Assembly (NCBI GenBank): GCA_023145555.1
Contig: JAGLDO010000193.1
Location: 1-7,442, forward strand
Source of the DNA: Bacteroidales bacterium
GTDB lineage: Bacteria > Bacteroidota > Bacteroidia > Bacteroidales > B39-G9
Reading direction: 5' to 3'
DNA length: 7,442 nt
Shown: piece after piece, positions 7,001-7,442 of the stretch
How the letters are laid out: each line of letters starts with the position of its first letter
Numbering within the stretch: the stretch's first letter is position 1
Made by a program: the position numbers and the translations under genes
Notes under the pieces: model-generated
Told to the model about the DNA's origin: nothing
Seen by the model: the letters and a program-made list of their open reading frames with translations, nothing else
The model's database searches: none

Positions 7001-7360
7001 AATAATTTTGCAGTTATAAATAGTGAAATTCGTTGGCCAATTATTAAATATTTTGCAAACAGACCTTTAAACTCAGGATTTCTAAATAATTTCATGATAA
7101 TTGGTTTTGCCGATATTGGTAGTGCTTGGACAGGATTAACACCCTATTCGGGTAATAATGCATATAATCAGGAAGTTATTACAAACGGTCCTATTACAGT
7201 TATTATCGACAAAGGTAAAGAACCAATTGTTGCCGGTTATGGTTTTGGTTTACGAACTCGTTTATTAGGTTATTATGTTCGTGCCGATTGGGCTTGGGGT
7301 ATTGAAAACAACGTAATATTGCCTCGCATTTTTTATCTTTCATTAAATTTAGATTTTTAA
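4082..7360 (+). CDS. Outer-membrane protein: inactive peptidase-MA-like domain, PD40 beta-propeller, Omp85-type barrel
   Basis: 1092 residues. The start is TTG 4082: TAA lies immediately before it and no ATG occurs before residue 35, which would remove the signal peptide (1-27, cleavage TYA|Q). Residues 30-285 resemble peptidase-MA-like gluzincins, with the HExxH site reading TEVIL (153-157) and a later WYEKGLISFY (181-190), so the zinc ligands are missing. Residues 305 to about 540 hold PD40/TolB-type propeller blades, each with SPDDNYIAY-like motifs (312-320, 366-374, 409-417, 447-463, 507-524); 566-595 may be a sixth. Residues about 596-690 are a polar, Asp/Lys-rich linker. Residues 695-1092 form a beta-barrel with Omp85-superfamily marks: YDNTFNRGLNLYNGTRLKV (854-872), RGF (964-966), FADIGSAW (1009-1016), YGFGLRTR and a final Phe for BAM recognition. 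Automatic annotation may call it 'TolB-like' from the propeller alone. Function unknown; cotranscribed with rlmB by spacing. Confidence 0.88.
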   Translation: MNRKTKILSSYVLVLFLIIISLSKTYAQFYNGLQMSFGKNRVQYINFYWQYYRFDKFDTYFYVGGKELAEYTAEYASTRIGELEYKLEYALERRIVFIIYNKHTDFKQSNIGLITGKQEYNIGGQTKIINNKVFLFFEGNHHKLKQQIDAAITEVILREMLFGGSVKDRLTNTALLNLPLWYEKGLISFYSKKWDLSIENKIKDGILTDKYKKINRLKANDAVYAGHSFWKYISDNYGDAVVSNVVYLTRLSKNVDNGFMFVLGIPLKDLLLDWFEYYKTKFNEENIGKNIPETEKLLKRTKKKRVYQQLKISPDDNYIAYTTNELGKYIVWIYNTQTHKRKRIFSKGNKLEQITDYSYPILAWHPSGKFLSIITEQKGKMFLSYYILSTKKIETQELFYIDKYLDFSYSDDGLFFVFSGINHGHTDIYVHSVAANSNKKITNDVADDLNPRFINNSNDIIFSSNRIADTLPLDKKNSVQTSDFYDLFIYNYKDKSNKLTRLSNSPYFDEFKPFEIKNNTFSYLSDENGIINRQLIKIDSTISFIDTSIHYRYFTKHYNLSNYSTNVLDYNVNKNTGRYGEIIFNKKRYHLFTDYLNTKENSFSGDYKNTKFRDLYKQYLINKDSVTKEGDYYYEQEPDSLVITPKQYLNIDSSFVDINNYIFEFEKKKFLLNINDSLGEQEDSAGFQLPKQLVYFTNFYTNTLVNQIDFGFLNSSYQAFTGGAVYFNPGFNVFTKIGVVDLFEDYKITGGIRFSPDFQSNEYLISLVNLKKQMDKKIIFHRQSFENSTQYFISKTHSHELMYILKYPFSQVSAVRATETIRYDRTSYLSTDYVNLDKKANSRVWNGLKVEYIYDNTFNRGLNLYNGTRLKVFGEFYKQIDKEINSNFFVVGADVRNYLKIHRDLIWANRFAASSSFGNSLLIYYLGGVDNWINLSSKVRTFDNSIRVDTDKNYVYQTLATNMRGFTQNIRNGNNFAVINSEIRWPIIKYFANRPLNSGFLNNFMIIGFADIGSAWTGLTPYSGNNAYNQEVITNGPITVIIDKGKEPIVAGYGFGLRTRLLGYYVRADWAWGIENNVILPRIFYLSLNLDF

Positions 7361-7397
7361 ACCTATTTGTTGCAGCATATTATAAATTTGTTTTTAT

Positions 7398-7418
7398 AAC
7401 TTTTAACTTTTAACTTTG
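7398..7418 (+). repeat. Heptamer tandem repeat, unit AACTTTT
   Basis: Three units in phase, AACTTTT, AACTTTT, AACTTTG, begin 37 bases after the stop of the outer-membrane protein. TAA triplets at 7397, 7404 and 7411 fall in all three forward frames. A weak A/T-only inverted repeat, TTATAAA (7380-7386) / TTTATAA (7393-7399), lies just before and might act as a poor terminator. This is the same repeat length and position relative to a gene end as the AATTATG series at 3083, but a different unit. Confidence 0.7.
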
Positions 7419-7442
7419 AATCCACTCTGAAAAGCCGCTAAG

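Noticed and set aside
7380..7399. Intrinsic terminator after the outer-membrane gene
   Set aside because: The stem is seven A/T pairs with no G or C, too weak to call as a separate feature.

Overview
The window is AT-rich (roughly 30% GC by eye) chromosomal DNA that looks like the phylum Bacteroidota, probably an uncultured Bacteroidales-like lineage. The evidence is the protein families (a GWxTD-domain lipoprotein, a CarboxypepD_reg-like secreted protein, a PD40 propeller joined to an outer-membrane barrel), the absence of Shine-Dalgarno sequences in front of every gene, and TAnnTTTG-like boxes upstream of some genes. I see no mobile element, CRISPR array, tRNA or rRNA.

Layout, left to right. 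(1) Bases 1-671, minus strand: a YjjG-type HAD nucleotidase whose last few codons fall outside the window. (2) Bases 672-809: a divergent, very AT-rich intergenic region. (3) Bases 810-1598, plus strand: a secreted protein with a carboxypeptidase-D-regulatory-like fold and an unrecognised basic C-terminal half, followed by a strong hairpin terminator at 1633-1676. (4) Bases 1804-3084: a lipoprotein with a C-terminal GWxTD domain. (5) Bases 3085-3319: an intergenic stretch filled with two kinds of short repeat, a heptamer series (AATTATG) that begins at the stop codon and an array of 9-10 base units (AATCCGTG / CACAGATAAT) in both orientations. (6) Bases 3320-4066: the rRNA 2'-O-methyltransferase rlmB. 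(7) Bases 4082-7360: a 1092-residue outer-membrane protein starting 15 bases after rlmB. (8) Bases 7361-7442: a second heptamer series (AACTTTT) and the window end.

Most of the window serves the cell envelope: three of the five genes carry export signals. The most striking is the last one. It combines a signal peptide, a peptidase-MA-like domain that has lost its zinc ligands, a five- or six-bladed PD40 propeller, and a C-terminal barrel with Omp85-superfamily hallmarks (RGF, FxDxGxxW, C-terminal Phe), but it has no visible POTRA domains. Together with the GWxTD lipoprotein, which lacks a surface-export signal and so should face the periplasm, it is a candidate for an undescribed outer-membrane assembly or secretion device. 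That functional link is inference. The housekeeping genes (nucleotidase, rlmB) are ordinary.
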